Of a stretch of DNA of 64,000 nt, positions 9,674 to 23,029 are shown piece by piece. The notes under the pieces are model-generated. The model made no database searches, was not told the DNA's origin, and worked only from the letters and a program-made list of their open reading frames with translations. Made by a program: the position numbers and the translations under genes. The first letter of the stretch is position 1. Every line of letters starts with the position of its first letter. Origin of the DNA: Zonotrichia leucophrys gambelii (Eukaryota; Chordata; Aves; Passeriformes; Passerellidae); contig NC_088200.1 of NCBI RefSeq assembly GCF_028769735.1, positions 72,516,046 to 72,580,045 of the forward strand, read 5' to 3'.

Positions 9674-12600
9674 GTAAGAGCTGTTCACACAACAGAGCTG
9701 GGCAAGACTGTGTGTTTGTCAGCTCTGAAACACAGGAATTACAGGTTGAATGGCTTGTCCTCGCCTTTTTTTCCCCCCCATTCAAAGTAGTGTTGGTTGT
9801 TTTACTTAGTGGGTTTCTGCATACCAGGCTTTGCCGCACAGTCCTGCTCTCATTGTAAGAATTAGCAATCAACAATTAGCAATCAACAAATATTTCAGGA
9901 CAGTTTTGCCTCTGTGACTCTGTGGTTCATTTACTAGTTGAAGATTTGGCCTGGCTGCCAGAGTTTCACCCTGAAAATGGAGAGCAGAGATGAAGTGTTA
10001 CACACAGTCTGCCAACCACAAGCATCAGCAGTCAAAGCAGGCTCTTCAAAGTGCTCATGTTTAATTTCAGCACCACCTGTGAGACTGTTAAATGTATTCA
10101 ATTAGTGTTGGGAGCACGTGAGGGAAAAGTAGATTTTCTTTTACCCTCTTTTTTGCTTTATTGGCAGCAGAAAAATAGGTGTAGAATTCCTGGGCATATT
10201 TAGAAAACAGATGAGATGAGCAGGAAGGGTCATTTGTGATTTGTCACATTCCATGAATTGTTTTCAATTATTACCTGCATAGTTCTGCACTTTTATAAAG
10301 GATGGCACAGGGTGGGTTAGGCTGAATTTATGTGGTTGTTGCAGCTTTTAAGAGGAGAATAACTACACATGCAAAGCACTGAGAGTGCTGACATCAGTGT
10401 GGTGGTTTTAGATATGATTAAAATAATTTCCTCCTCCTGCACAGTGTTTTTTCATTCCATCCGTAACCATACAAGAGTGTGGAAACTGTGTGACAAATTA
10501 ATAGGTTAAAAATAATAGGTCAGCATCCATTTAATAATCAGAACTATACTTTAAAGTTGCAGCTTTCTCTCCTCATGCCCAGTTCAGCCTGAACTAATTC
10601 ATAATTCAAATGGAGTAAGGTAGGGAATAATGCTCTTACCTTTGGGTTAAAAATTGGAAAAAAATTCTCTTTGTGTCTTAAAATTCCTAACTAGTAAGGC
10701 ACTGTGTGAAATCAAATTTTCTAGTAGCAGATTTCCAGCACTTCTCTAAAATGGCCTTTTGTTGGAGGTGTTTTTTGACTCTAAGGGTTTACTGCTAACT
10801 TTAAATGTTTACTGGCAATTGCAAAGAAAAGTGCAGTCTATTAAAAAAATCTAATGAACATTGTTAGTTTATGCTAATTGACCCCTTGTTTGTCTCCTTA
10901 TTTTTAATGAAGTGAAAAGAGAAGGAAAAAGCAGAAGGGAGTTATGACTTCTGGATCAAACTGATGGAAACTACCAAATGGTAGTTTCCCCTTGCAGTCC
11001 CCTTTTCTGACCACCCCAGCAACATTTCCTTATATAAATCTACTTCCAGAAAAGATTTCACTCTTTGTTAAAATAATTCACTTCTGATTTTAAGCCAGTA
11101 CCACCTAGTACTTAAGCTTGCCATGAGAATAAAAACTATATTTTTTCCTAATAGTTAGCCATCTTTACCAAATGCATTTATGTGCCTGGTATGTTGGGAA
11201 GCTCTCCAGAGGCCTAGAGGAACCAAGTGTGTCCTGGTTTAACTGAGTAGAGTTTTTGAGTGTTTTTTTGTGTGTTACAAAAGTGTTGTGCAGGATTCTG
11301 AGTCCATTCCTTTCAGTCACCAGTATCTGTTAAACCAAAAGCATCCAAGACTATGAAGAACACAGCACTTCAGTGTCCTGCACAGGTTTTCAGAGCACAA
11401 GGGCTTGTCCATGTGGCAAAGGCAGTTTAGGTTGGATCTAAATAAAAGCAGAGTGTTTCACCCGAAGTAATTCACATTACTGGAAATTTCACATTGCAGG
11501 AAATAAAAAGTAGCTGTTTCAGATTAACTTCACATTTAAACAAGCTCAAGGAAGACTTTTCAGTGGGAGAATGAGAAGAAGATCTTTTCCAGCTGTGGGA
11601 GGTGTTTTGGGGCAGAGGGACAGAGCAGTCATGTTCACCTCCATGTACTTTGCTGTGTGAATTTTATGGGCCAGATTTTGCTGTTGCAAACATTGGAGCA
11701 GCATTGGAGCCTTCGTATGAATTACTTTTTCAGTTACAGCCTGGGTGGTCAGCAGAACTCAGATGGGGCAGTTTTCAGAAATGTGAGGGGTTTTTTTGAC
11801 CTGATCACAGATTAAGACACTGAAGGTGTTTGCCTGTTCTCTTTTCTGGAGGTTACTTTCCTTCCAGCTCTGCAGTTTGGAGAGGATCCTGCTTAATTTC
11901 TTCCAGGCAAAGCCACCCAGTGTTAAATTGCCTTCTTTTCCCATTTGAGCTGAGGCAAGTGTCTTGATCTGAGACGGGCTGGAAGTTCCTTGTGTGGCTT
12001 TCTCATTCCTGTTTTAGCAGGAGTGGTACCTGCAGCTGTCTTCATTTGGTGATGACAGTGCTTTCAGATCATTCCCTCGGATCTGCTTTTAGAAAACTGT
12101 CAAATTTGCTCCATGAGAAATGCAATAGCAAATGTAAAATAATTAAATTCAGTGGCTGGATAGTTTATTGGGTTTTTTTTTTTCATCCATACTGCACTGA
12201 TAAGTAAAGTTTTAGAAAGCCCTAAGGCAGGGTCCTTGGTGCAAGGAAGGGAACCTGAATTTACAGTAATTAATGTAATGCCTGTATGTCTTATTTCACA
12301 GTACAAACAACTTTTGTGTTTTCGTGCGTGCTTTAAGCTACTCTGAATGTTTTCATTTAGAAACCATGCCCTCTGTGTGATGAAGCAAAAGAAGTTCTTG
12401 AGCCATACAAGAGAAGGGTAATGTATGGAAATTCTGTATATGTTTTCTATATGGAAAGAACAGTTAATCGTGATTCATTATTTGTAAAAAGAAAATTGCT
12501 TGGATTTATTTGCATGTGTTATTCTTTCATGGATGACCTCTTCAAGACAATTTCAGCACTGATTTACATAAAACTCATTATCCAAAAGCATTTTGCGATA

Positions 12601-13337
12601 ATGCTACTCAAATAAGTATTGGCAAACTAAACCAATATAAACTATGTTACAGAAGTTCTTGAAAATACTCCTTTTGCAAATACTGTTGCCTTGTGTGAAG
12701 GAGGAATTTGCAACTTTCATGAGCCAGGATGTGTTTCGGGAAGGATGTAACTAAGTGCGGCTTTGAATATTTGAACTATGTGGCTGCAATCTTTGCCATT
12801 TCTCAGCCAGGTTTTTGATGTCTCTGTTGAAGGATGAAACTTTTAATGGAAACATTGAGAGCTGTTGCGCTCTGCTGCCCGTTTTGTTCCCAGCTGTGTG
12901 TTTGTTGATGTTGCTGCCCACAGGAGAGTGGAACAATAATACTCTGGGCTAGGGAGGGAGTCCCTTGTGGAGAGGCAGCCAAGGGTTGTGGTTACATATG
13001 TTTTGTACTCAAAAAAAACCAGGCTACAGCACAAAGAATGAACCCACAAGCTTCAGGAAAGCAGCCTTGCATTTCTGAGGAAAGCACTGATCAGAAGACA
13101 AGCAGGTTTTGTTTTACAGTGTCCAGTAGGAACTGCCATGTCTCTTCTCTGCCACAGTTCATTCTGCAGGAGGTGGATATCACCCTTCCAGAGAACACAG
13201 CCTGGTATGATAAATACAAATATGACATACCTGTTTTTCACTTAAATGGGAAGTTCCTCATGAAGCACCGAGTCGACGTTCCAAAGTTTGAGGACCGGCT
13301 TAGGAAACTGGAGCTGCAAAGTGAGGGAAACCAGTGA
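9554..13337 (+). CDS. C5orf63: Glutaredoxin-like protein C5orf63 homologue (3 exons, 118 aa)
   Basis: The coding sequence joins 9554-9673, 12361-12417 and 13158-13337, with every intron in phase 0 and GT...AG ends. The product belongs to the small glutaredoxin-like (DUF836-type) thioredoxin-fold family. Residues 1-29 are rich in Arg and Ser without acidic residues, like a mitochondrial presequence. Then comes strand 'PILTLFTK' and the redox motif CPLC (Cys43 and Cys46). 'DIPVFHLNG' (about 81-89) holds the cis-proline expected opposite the active site, and the C-terminus is helical and charged. Length matches the mammalian protein as I recall it. A substrate is not known to me; a thiol-disulfide role is inferred from the motif. 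Either of two adjacent ATGs (9554, 9557) could start; a later Met at residue 30 would remove the presequence. Confidence 0.9.
9674..12360 (+). other. C5orf63: C5orf63 intron (2.7 kb)
   Basis: It starts GTAAGA and ends TTTCATTTAG. No repeat family or further exon was recognised inside it. Confidence 0.8.
12361..12417 (+). CDS. C5orf63: C5orf63 coding exon 2 (redox motif exon)
   Basis: This 57-nt exon encodes 19 residues beginning KPCPLCDEAKEVLEPY. The acceptor is ATTTAG and the donor is the weaker GTAATG. It is a whole number of codons and carries both active-site cysteines. Confidence 0.88.
13158..13337 (+). CDS. C5orf63: C5orf63 coding exon 3 (C-terminal)
   Basis: It starts after GCCACAG and encodes FILQEVDITLPEN onward (59 residues) to TGA at 13335-13337. 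It includes the IPVF cis-proline segment. The acceptor choice is fixed by the conserved FILQEVDITLPEN start of the human exon as I recall it. Confidence 0.9.
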   Translation, partial: FILQEVDITLPENTAWYDKYKYDIPVFHLNGKFLMKHRVDVPKFEDRLRKLELQSEGNQ

Positions 13338-13567
13338 AGAAAAGGCAGCTGCTCTGAGGCGGATCTCAAAGGTGAGAAGAACTTTGTGAACAAAAACCAA
13401 GACGTATTCATTATCTGGCCTTAAATTTATTAGGACATACGACTGTGAAAAGCTTGAGTGGCTCGTGTTCTGTTTTGTATTGATCACCCAGCGCTATTGC
13501 ACCAGGAGCCACTTTTCCTGTGCTGTTCATTTGCTGCTCTCCTGGGCTGCTTTTTGTTCTCTGACAG

Positions 13568-13945
13568 AATAAAAGCGGCTCCACAACAGCAGATGAAGTG
13601 AACTCTGTTTGTGTGGGGCTGGCATGGCCAGGTTTGGGTGGTGGTACAGGGGTGGTTTCTCTGAGAAGCTGCTGGAAGCTTCCCCTGTGTCCCGCTGAGC
13701 CAACCAGCTCCAGGATGGATCCTCTGGCCACATCTGAGACCATCAGTGGTGAGGAGGAGGAAGGAGAGAACATTTAATAAAACGACCACAAACCCTGTTC
13801 TCCATCTCCCTGAACCACTGAGGGGAAGGAGGAAGAGAAAATCGAGAGTGGAGTTAAGCTTTGGAAGAAGGGAAGAGTGGGATAAAGGAGTTTTAAAGAT
13901 TTAGTTTCTTTGTCTTCATCCTACTGTGATTTGATTGGTAATAAA
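13568..13945 (+). terminator. C5orf63 polyadenylation signals
   Basis: AATAAA hexamers occur at 13568-13573, 13776-13781 and 13940-13945, 230 to 610 nt after the stop codon. Any of them could end the transcript. Which is used cannot be told from sequence alone. Confidence 0.55.
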
Positions 13946-16900
13946 CTAATTTCCCTAAGTCTCTTCTCTCTGTGTTCTCATCTCAACCCAGGAGCCTTTT
14001 ATTGTATTTTCCCTCCTCTGCCCAGCTGGTGAAGGGACTGATGGGGTGACTTTTGTGGGTGTGTGGCATCCAGCCAGGATCAGTGTTTAAAAGATGTTTA
14101 GCACGTGTAGATGGAGATTAGATGTGTAGGAGAATTCCTTGAAGAAGTCAAGGAGCCCATCCTAAATGATAATTCAAATTAGAAAATAGGGCATTTACTG
14201 TTAGCTTAAAAGGGCACTTGATTAGAGACCACACACTCTCACTGGAATTGTATCTGTAAAATGATCATCACAATTTGATACAGTTATTGCTAACACCTCA
14301 CACTGAATTGTTTGTTTTTCACATTTCAGTTCTGTCTGCCATGCAGCTGCAAATCTATTTATCATGTGGCAAGAAAGCCATTTTTTCCAAGGATTGCTGC
14401 AGTTACATTAGTTACATAGGCAGTGCAGGCCTGTGAAGGAGGCAGAATGCCCAAGTTAAACATATTTTCAGGAAGCAGAGAATGACAGATTCAGGAAAAG
14501 ACAACCATTTTAGGTTAAATAATCTGTAACAGACTACAGAAAGTTGATGGTATTTTTGATGTACTCAATAGATTCTTTAACACAGAAACGAATCCCTACC
14601 TGCTGTATTTTTGTTCTTCTTATGGTGATACTCAGTCTTTTCTTCTCACTAGGAATTTAAGCAGGTTCACTTGACAGATGTGTTTTCACAGAGGAAAGAA
14701 TCCAGATGCAATGCCTGGCTGGAACAGCAAACTGAAATACAGCAGGATTCAAGAAGAGCTCTAAGTATGGTTTAATGAAAAGTCAGCTGATGGGAAAATG
14801 GGCTTCATGGCCTCACCCTGCAGTGTCTTTGGCATTTGACAGATTATTTGCAATCTAGTTTTGATGTAATCCCCAAGATTAAAAATTTCTGTTGAGGAGT
14901 GAGTAAGAAATTAAAACTTTTCTCCAGCTTAGCAGCTTCAGTCTACTCAGGCTGGGGTCGGAAACTATCCAAGGTTTCCGAGGAGGGAGAGCTGTGCCCT
15001 TTTTATAGCAGAGGACTTGAGGTAAGTTCAGCCAGATCATGGATCTACAGAGTTTTTCATCACCATTAGCAGAAGAACAGGGCTCTAGAGACAAAAACTT
15101 CTACACTTTCTGCAATTCATGATGCTACAGTCAAAATTCTGACTGTTTCACGAGTCACTGTTAAATAAAAGATCTGAATTATCTCTGTATCAGCAAGTGC
15201 CACTTGCCTCTCTTCTGTGATTTGAGATGGTTTCAGAGGCCCAGTTTTTTTCCTTACTGAAGTTTTTGTGATAAGAGAACTGCATGGAGCACTTGTCAAC
15301 CATAGCTCAAGTGCTCTCCTAAAATGCAACAGCATTATCTCAAGGGTAGGGACAACAGAATTCATGTGGACTCACCCCACTTCCCAAAATACATAACTGA
15401 CAGAGACTGGCAGGGCTCTCAGAGAGCTCTTTGCCTTTGTTTTATTTTAGTAAGGTCTGTTTTGGGAAGGAAAAAATAAAAAAAGAGGAAGCTAAAACCA
15501 AACTTCTTAATCATTTTAGAGTTGATGAATCCCTTGTTCCTTTTTGTGTCAGACTGTGGAGAGTTTCCTCTGTAGCCACTGCCAGATACTTTTCCCCCCA
15601 TTTATTTTGTGAAGTGAATGATAACAGGATTTCCATAATAGCTTTTGTCCATTGCATAGCTTTTATGAGTGAGATTGAGCTTTTCCATTAGGGCTGTGCT
15701 GCCGAAAACCTTCCAGTGGCTTTACTGTTCTGCACTTTTAGGAGAGTGGAAACCCTCTTTTCATCAGCTTGGACACAGGGATAGGAGGTGGGAATGTGTC
15801 AACATGTAGTGTGGGTGGCACAGGCTCACCTTCATTTTCCAAAAGCAGGAAAGGATGCATCCTATATAAATTTGAGATATTTTTTCTCCTTCTTCTTGAG
15901 TGTAAGGAATGGAGCTGTCTCACAGCACATGCATCTCTCTAATCAAATGTGTTGAAGTATAACACAGATATTAAAAGGAAAAGGTATTTGCCCCTGCTGA
16001 ATATATATTTATGGAGCAATGTGCAACTTTGTGAAAACTGGCAATTTACTCTTTTGGCAGTGAGTATTGGCAGGAGTGCAAAACCTTGTAATGCATTATC
16101 TCTGTAGTAAAGGAGAATGAATACAAGATGGATTTATTTCCTATTTCTGGCCAATTAAAAAGCACACAGACATTGTCCTGTCTTCTTCCAGTAACTATAA
16201 AAAGCCAAACACCCACTGGGCTTACTTTCTTCTGTGTTCTGCTTCTCTGACTGTTTCTTTGTGTCTTTAAATTGTACACAAGACATGGAAGAAAATGTCT
16301 CATTTTCTTTTAGGCACAGCACTCCAGGCACAGCGTCTCCCTGTCCAAAGTGCCCTGTACATAATCTCATATTTAGCTGTAATCACATGGCCATCTGGAT
16401 TAACTACATGTGGAAGTAAACAAAGACCAGTGTGCAAGTGTTTACAAGATCTTTTTTTTCTGTATTCTTTTTTCTTTTTTTCTTTTTTTTTTTTTTTTTT
16501 AATTTCAATGGCAATATCACTTTCCAGGCAGTTTTTCTTTATAGTCTACCAAAAACATCTCTCTTCTTTTCCATCATACCCTGGAAGGCTCCATCCCATT
16601 CCTGTGAAACTGCTTTGCCTTGTAGACCCAAGCCTGAATTTTTTGAAAGTCATGACTGGAACTGTGAGAACAGAACAGTTTCCTCCAGTTAGGGAACTCC
16701 ATCTGAATAATAGCTTGAGCTGCTTAGGCAAAAAATCATGGTAAGAACAACACAATTTATTCTCTGTCCTCTGTCCTCACCTCTTGTAGCATTTGAGATC
16801 AAATTCTGGTTCTTGGTCTGGATCTTCCAGAGATAAATGACATATGAACAGGCCATCCAAAGGGTAGAAGGAGTTCCTGCAGGATTAAAACACTCTTTGC

Positions 16901-18239
16901 TTTTCTATGGAATGAGCTGCAGGGACTGAGGGCACTCCAGACCTTCCTCATTCTCCCTCAGTGCTGCCTTCTGGGGCACATATGGTTGATTACAAGGATA
17001 AAAATTATATCCCTGCCAGTCATGCACAGATCTCACTGAAATGAGACACTGCCTGCATCCACTCCCTTCTCCTGGAGGGAAGGCAGAAGATGTGGAATGT
17101 GTGATATGGATTGCTGGAATGCACCTAGACACAAGGCCAGGGTGTGGAAAATTCAGCGTCTTGCTACAGCCCAGGTAGTTTCAGCCTGCCACATAAAGAA
17201 ATGAGACCACATAATCCTGAGTCAGTCCAATCCTTTCCCTTCTTTTGTCCCCTTCCTGAGTCCTTCCCAGGAATATTTAACCCTGGAACCCATACAAGGT
17301 GATACAGATGGGGTTTTTTCTTGAGGGCTTTGGTGCTGCATTTTTTTGTTTGGTTGGTTTTGGTTTTTTGGGTTTTTTTGTTTGTTTGTTTGTTTGTGGG
17401 TTTTGGGGGGGTTGTTTGTTTGAGGTTTTTTTGTTTTGGGGTTTTTTTTTGTTGGTTTTTTTAATGTTTGGTTTTGTTGTTTTGGTTTTGGGTTTTGGTT
17501 TTAGTTTAGTTTTGAATTAGGTTGGTGCTTCTTTCCTCAGTATGACATTCCCTGAACATTCCCTGGAGATCTGCCCCCAGAAAAGTGGCACCTTCCTCTC
17601 CACCCAGTGGAGCAAAGCACCGTGAACCAAACCACCAAACCACACACGGGCCTGATTTGTACACCAGCCCCAACTCGAGCTGCTTCTCCAGGAGGTGAGA
17701 CATCCACTGCTCCAGGATCCCCGAGGTGCCCGGAGCTGAGGCTGCACATCTGTTCGCAAGGCTGGCATCCAAGAGACCTCACTGATGTCCCCACTGCATT
17801 AAAACCTAGATTTCTGCTAAATTTACCTTTCCTGCTAAGATGGGCTGAGTCACTTGAGCATGCCAGGCTCTCCTTTTTTATTTCAATACACACAGGTATC
17901 ACCTGTGTGCTGTTTCCATCTCCACCTGCAGGTGCAGCGGTGTTGCTGGGGGTGAGCATGCAGGTGCAAATATTGGTGGGCATGTTTTTGGAAAGCCAGC
18001 CGAGGGCAGCTCCTTCCTGCCCCTGTGGTTTGCCTTCTAGTAAAATTTTAATGCATCTTGCTGCTTTAACAGCTGCATTCAAGGAACGCAGCAATTTCAT
18101 GAACTACCATCCCAGCCCTGAAACAGTCCTTTTATTTCTGAACAAAGCAAGTGTGACAGAGGAGAACCGTGGCTGGGCAAGGAGAAACATTAGCCTGGGA
18201 GGCTTTTCTTTGGAACTTGGGGCTGCATTATTTTTGGAT
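13946..18239. other. Intergenic region between C5orf63 and MARCHF3
   Basis: About 4.3 kb without a supportable gene. It includes a T-run at 16470-16500 and the T/G tract at 17326-17516. The 225-codon open frame starting at 17607 has no recognisable domain. Confidence 0.5.
17326..17516. repeat. T/G-only low-complexity tract
   Basis: Nearly every base is T or G, with G runs of 3-7 embedded in T runs. A and C are almost absent. Confidence 0.9.
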
Positions 18240-18640
18240 GCATCTTCAACTGAGTCTCAGCAGCTCTGGAGCTTCCAGCGCTGAGGCAGCTTCGGGAAAG
18301 CTTCTCCCCCTCTCGGACCCCGGACACACGGCGCTTGTGAGGCTTTTTGATCAGAAAAAAAAAGACAGGAGAACAAGACGCCAAGATGGAATTCCTTGCT
18401 TCCCAGCGCTGTTCGCGGCTGGCACGGCGCTGTCGCTACCCGGGCGCTCCTTTGTGTCGCTGCTGCTCCGCGGGCACCGCCGGGGAGGAGGAGGAAGAGG
18501 AGGAGGAGGAGGAGAAGGAGGAGGGGTTGATGGAGAGAGGTCCTGCGGCCGTAGCTGCTGCTCCTGGCTCTGTGCCGTGGGTTCGGCCGCTCCATCCCCG
18601 TGTTTGGAAGGGCAGCGGAGGGTCCGGGAGCGGGAGGTGA
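18240..18640 (+). promoter_or_regulatory. CpG-rich block, probable promoter and noncoding first exon of MARCHF3
   Basis: GC and CpG content rise here, with a (GGA)n purine tract at about 18484-18525. The block ends at 18636 in GAG followed by a consensus donor, GTGAGTG. The next + strand coding exon belongs to MARCHF3 (58716), which begins at a splice acceptor and therefore needs an upstream exon. Linking the two over 40 kb is inference; the human gene, as I recall, also has a noncoding first exon and a long first intron. Confidence 0.5.
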
Positions 18641-21449
18641 GTGCGGCACGGGGATGGGAATCCGCGCTCCTCGCCTTGTCTGTGCGGCGGGAAATCGCTG
18701 CTTCTTTCTTCTCGTTCTTCTTCTTCTCCTTCCTAATGTTATGGTCATCGTCGCCAGGGCTCTCCGGTGCCCAGCTGGGGTTTGGGGTTTGACTCTTTCG
18801 TTAAAGACAAGGAAGGAAATCCATGTGGAGAGTGGTAATGCCCAGCGTGGAGCGATCCGGCTGGAGGCTCTTTCAGGCAGAATTACCTTCGGCACTTCGC
18901 GGAGGAAAGAAATTCAGTTTCTGTCTGTTCCAGAGGTTGTGACAAACTGTAGCCATTTCTGGGATTCAGGCTGAATTTACTTATTCAGCCATAAATCCTT
19001 TTGCCTTTTTTTTTTTTTTTAATTTTTTTTTTCCTTTTAATTGCCGGGTCTCATAGGGCTCTTTGCAGATGTATAAGGGGTTATGAAACTCCCCAGTAAT
19101 GTACTTGCCCAGGTCAGAGGAGTTTACCTTTCGACTCAATTCAAAGCAAAGTTTAAATTTCAAAGCAATTGTTTAAACTTAAATTTAACCCTGCGTTGCC
19201 CTCTCTGGGGCTGCTGGTGATGCGTGCAGGATGTTTTACCAAGTACTGTCTCAACTTTGGCAACCCCGAGCCATCAAACCGGTGAAAGCAGGGCATCTAA
19301 ATGAATTAATTTGTCTATCAGAGATCACTTGTTTTGGCAAGGATGTTTGCAGGCCATCCAAGGTCCGTTGGAATAAACAGGAAAACTCTCACTGAGGATG
19401 ACTCATGTCCATGGGCTTTGGACCCAGTGCAGGATGTTGGAAATGTGCTTTGCCAAGTGGAACTCTGTGGGTAACCCTCCCACAGCCCCTTTGGCTTGTA
19501 AAAGGGAGTGGGATGAGGTTTTTAACAAAAAAACGGTCGAGAATGGTCTTGGGGAGTAGTGTCAGACAAAAAAACTTGCGGGTTTGTGGCTTGCTTTAAA
19601 TACATTTGCTAATTGCGCGTGTGCTCCCTGGGGTTTTACATGCCATTGATCTTTAATTAATTGCTAATGGCTGAGCTGGCTGCTGTTTGCGCGGCTGATG
19701 AGGCAAATTGCAGCCTGTCCTTCTGCAGTAATTATTTACTTGTGGTGGCACTTGGGGCGTGCAGCCCTGAAAGCTCCAGGTGTGGGGGGGCACCGGACTT
19801 ACCTGGGAGCACGCAGAGCAGCTGGATGATGGATTTCCCCCTCAGAAAGGACTTTTCTGATACCTTTCCTGATCTCTTGCTTATCACAGGCCGCACAGGA
19901 TTTCACAGATAAGTTGTGCATCGAGCCCACGGCTTCTGTGAGGTCTCCACCTGCCCCTATGGACAGGCTCCATCCATGGCAGGGCTCCAGGCATGTCTGA
20001 GCCACAGGCTTCAGCTCTGAAAGGGTGAGTGATATCTTCCATTTGACATGGCTGTGATTGGGCTGAGAACTGCTTTCAGCTGTCAAAATACGTGTTTTTG
20101 CAAATAATGCCCGTTAAAGCACGCCAGGGTAGCTGTGGTTGTGGTGGCACTGGTGTTGGCAGAGCCACTTTGAATTTGTGCGTGTTCTCCTCCGCAGCAG
20201 GTGCAAAGGGATGTGTGCAGTTCCTGTAGCAGCAGAAGCTTCACCTACGTTTGGAAACACACCTACCCAGCTTGTTCTTTGCAGTCCTGCAGGGCCTCTT
20301 GACACCAATTGTGGAGGGGCTGCTTCTGAATCATGTTCTGAACGGATTCATCCTCGGAACACCATTGACCAGATAACAATGTTATCCTGAAGATGAGTCC
20401 AGCCAGTTGGAGCAGGCCCAGAAGAGCCATTGTGGGCATCCTTCCCTTAAAATAAAACTGATTATAAACCAATGAAAAGTATCTGTGAGCATCACAAACG
20501 TGATCACAGCAGATTTCTGCTGCCAGGAGAGTGTCCTGCTTTCCTTATGGGACCTGGCAGTAAGAAATGCTGCTGCTGCTGTTTAAAAACCACGGCCTGA
20601 AAGGGAGGGAAGTTATTTGTGACACAGGGCAGGAAGGCTTGGCACAAAATCAAACTGCTGGGAGCCACCACAGTGATGATGTGAGCGCCTATCACGGGGT
20701 TCCTGCACCGCTCCTGTGCCACCCTCGCTGTGCCAGCCCCCTTGGCGACGTGCTAAAGGTGATTTTTGGTGTCCTGGCTGTGGTGCACCCCTCCAGAGAG
20801 CAGAGAATCCCTCGTTTCTCTTTCTGGTGATCACTGAGCCTGTTTTCAGAGCAATACAAAGCAACAGGGAGGGAAAGAGAGTATCTGGCATCTCTCTCAC
20901 TTTGCTCTCATTTAAGCTTCGTGCAAGGCAATGTAGACCAGAATTAATTACTAATTCTAATTATACTTTGTGTCTTTGAGATATTGATGATATTTTCAAT
21001 TTCAAATTTATGCATCTGCAGCTTCTTTTTTTTTTTTTTTTTTTTTCCACTGCAGCAACAAAGCCAGGAAAGCTCTTAAACACAGATGCCTATTTTAAGC
21101 CTGCCAGCAGCCCCTTTGACTTAATTCAGCTGAGTGACCCAGGGCAATTGTTTGGTATAAAATTCTGTTTTTCCTGATGGTAGTTGAAATTGTTGTGGTT
21201 TTTTTCATGGTTTTGAGGGAAGAAGAGGAGAGAGGGGAGAAGGGAAGAAATTGCTTATTCCTGAAGATACAGATACTTCCTTACACAACTTGGCCAAGCT
21301 TTTCTGGGTAAACCCTCAAAATGGGGATTCTTGTGTGATAAAAATTCTGGTGTCTTGGTACTGGCTTTCACCCTGAAAAAAAACCCTCTGGGTTTTGTGT
21401 GACACTCATTCCGGACAGTTTTAAAAGGTCTTTTTCATTCTCACAACAC

Positions 21450-21605
21450 TTATTAATTATATTACATATTAATTAATATAATTATATTAATATAATTATA
21501 TTAATATTATTATATTAATATAGTTTTACTAATTAATATATTCTTTATAGTAATATATTATATATTAAAATATATATTAATTATATACTTTATTAATGAT
21601 AATAA
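21450..21605. repeat. AT-rich (ATATTAATTA-like) array
   Basis: Only A and T over most of the segment, with recurring ATTAATAT words. Confidence 0.9.
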
Positions 21606-23029
21606 AACTACTGATAGATCTGTCTCAGACATGTCTGTTTCTGACCTGGAGTGAGTCCATGCCTTGGCACTTTACCATCCTTCCACTCTTCCTTGTCTTC
21701 ACCTTTTTTCTGCATTAAGCTCTTGCACTTTCCCTTTTCCTCCCATAATTTGCCAATATTTACCTCACAGTTTTTCTTTCCTTGGTAACCTTTCACCTGC
21801 TGGAATGCAGCTGGCAGAACCCGTGGATTTGCCAGCATGTTCGCTCTGCATTTTGTGTTTTCTGTGTTCATTGTGGATGCTCTGAGCAGCTCAGGACAAG
21901 GATTTCAGTCAGATTTTCCCTTTCTGTGTTTGCCCCCATGCTTGGACATCAGCGTGGTGACCACAGTGGTGCTTCTTTGGTTGTGTCTCAGAGAGGTGTG
22001 CTAGTGCAAAACTGCGTGTTGGGTTTGTGTGGATTTATATGGGTGTATATGGATTTATATGGGACAATTCAGCGCCCAGGTCTGGGAGTTACCAGTGGAA
22101 AGGAGGGAACTAGGATCAGCACCAGGGCTACAAAGGGAATGTGGCAGTGACACTGATGAAATTTGACAAATATGGGCTGAATATCACCTCATAAATCATG
22201 CCTGATCTTTGGGTTGAGAGCTGCACCTTCCCATCCTTATTTTTCTTGGTTCATGGATGTTGTAAGGAATTCCCATCTAACAGCAGTGCATTTGTTGTGC
22301 TCTGTTCTGAGAAATGATGATTACTGGCGCACTTCTTTCCTAACAACCAGCTTCCTCTTGGAGCTGTCGCTCAGTTTGATTTTTATGCCACAGATTAGCA
22401 ATATCAGACTAATTCCTGCTGGTGGAACCCAGTGCTTGACACTGCGGTACCTGAAAATACACAGAAAGGATGAGGGGGCTATTTATAAAACAGGCAAAAA
22501 GCTTGTAGCCTGCATGAAGTGATGGAGAAAATGAGGCACTACTTGAAAGAAGTGATGGCAAAAGAGCCTACAAATTACCTGTCCTTGAATTCAGTATTAA
22601 GTTGAAGTTATGAACAAATCTGTCCCTGGTATTACCATGTGGTAATATGCATGAATATTATCTGCTAATCTTTGGTCTCATTTGAAATGCTCTTCTGGTT
22701 TTTTTTAAATTAGCATTTGGTCTCCAACATTGAAGCTACCAGTGTAAGGTATCTGTATTAAATTTTAAAGATTACCTCCATCAATTTTTAACAATCTCCA
22801 CTTCTTAAATGTATTACATAAAGAGATTTTAAAATGCAATTTCCTAAGAGTTTCTGAACCACCTTTAAGCAGGTGTAAAGCTGCTTTCACCTCATTTTGG
22901 AGGTTTTGGGCAGCAGTGGCAGGGGAGGTGCAGGGCTGTTAGTGATTCACAGAGAATTTCCTTTCTCAGGTCACTTTCAGGTCAAAGGCACCAAAAAACA
23001 CCAGAGATTTCGAGTGCTCTTTGATAATA

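Noticed and set aside
17607..18284. 225-codon open frame before the MARCHF3 CpG block
   Set aside because: No domain or family recognised, and other frames overlap it on both strands; likely chance in GC-moderate DNA.
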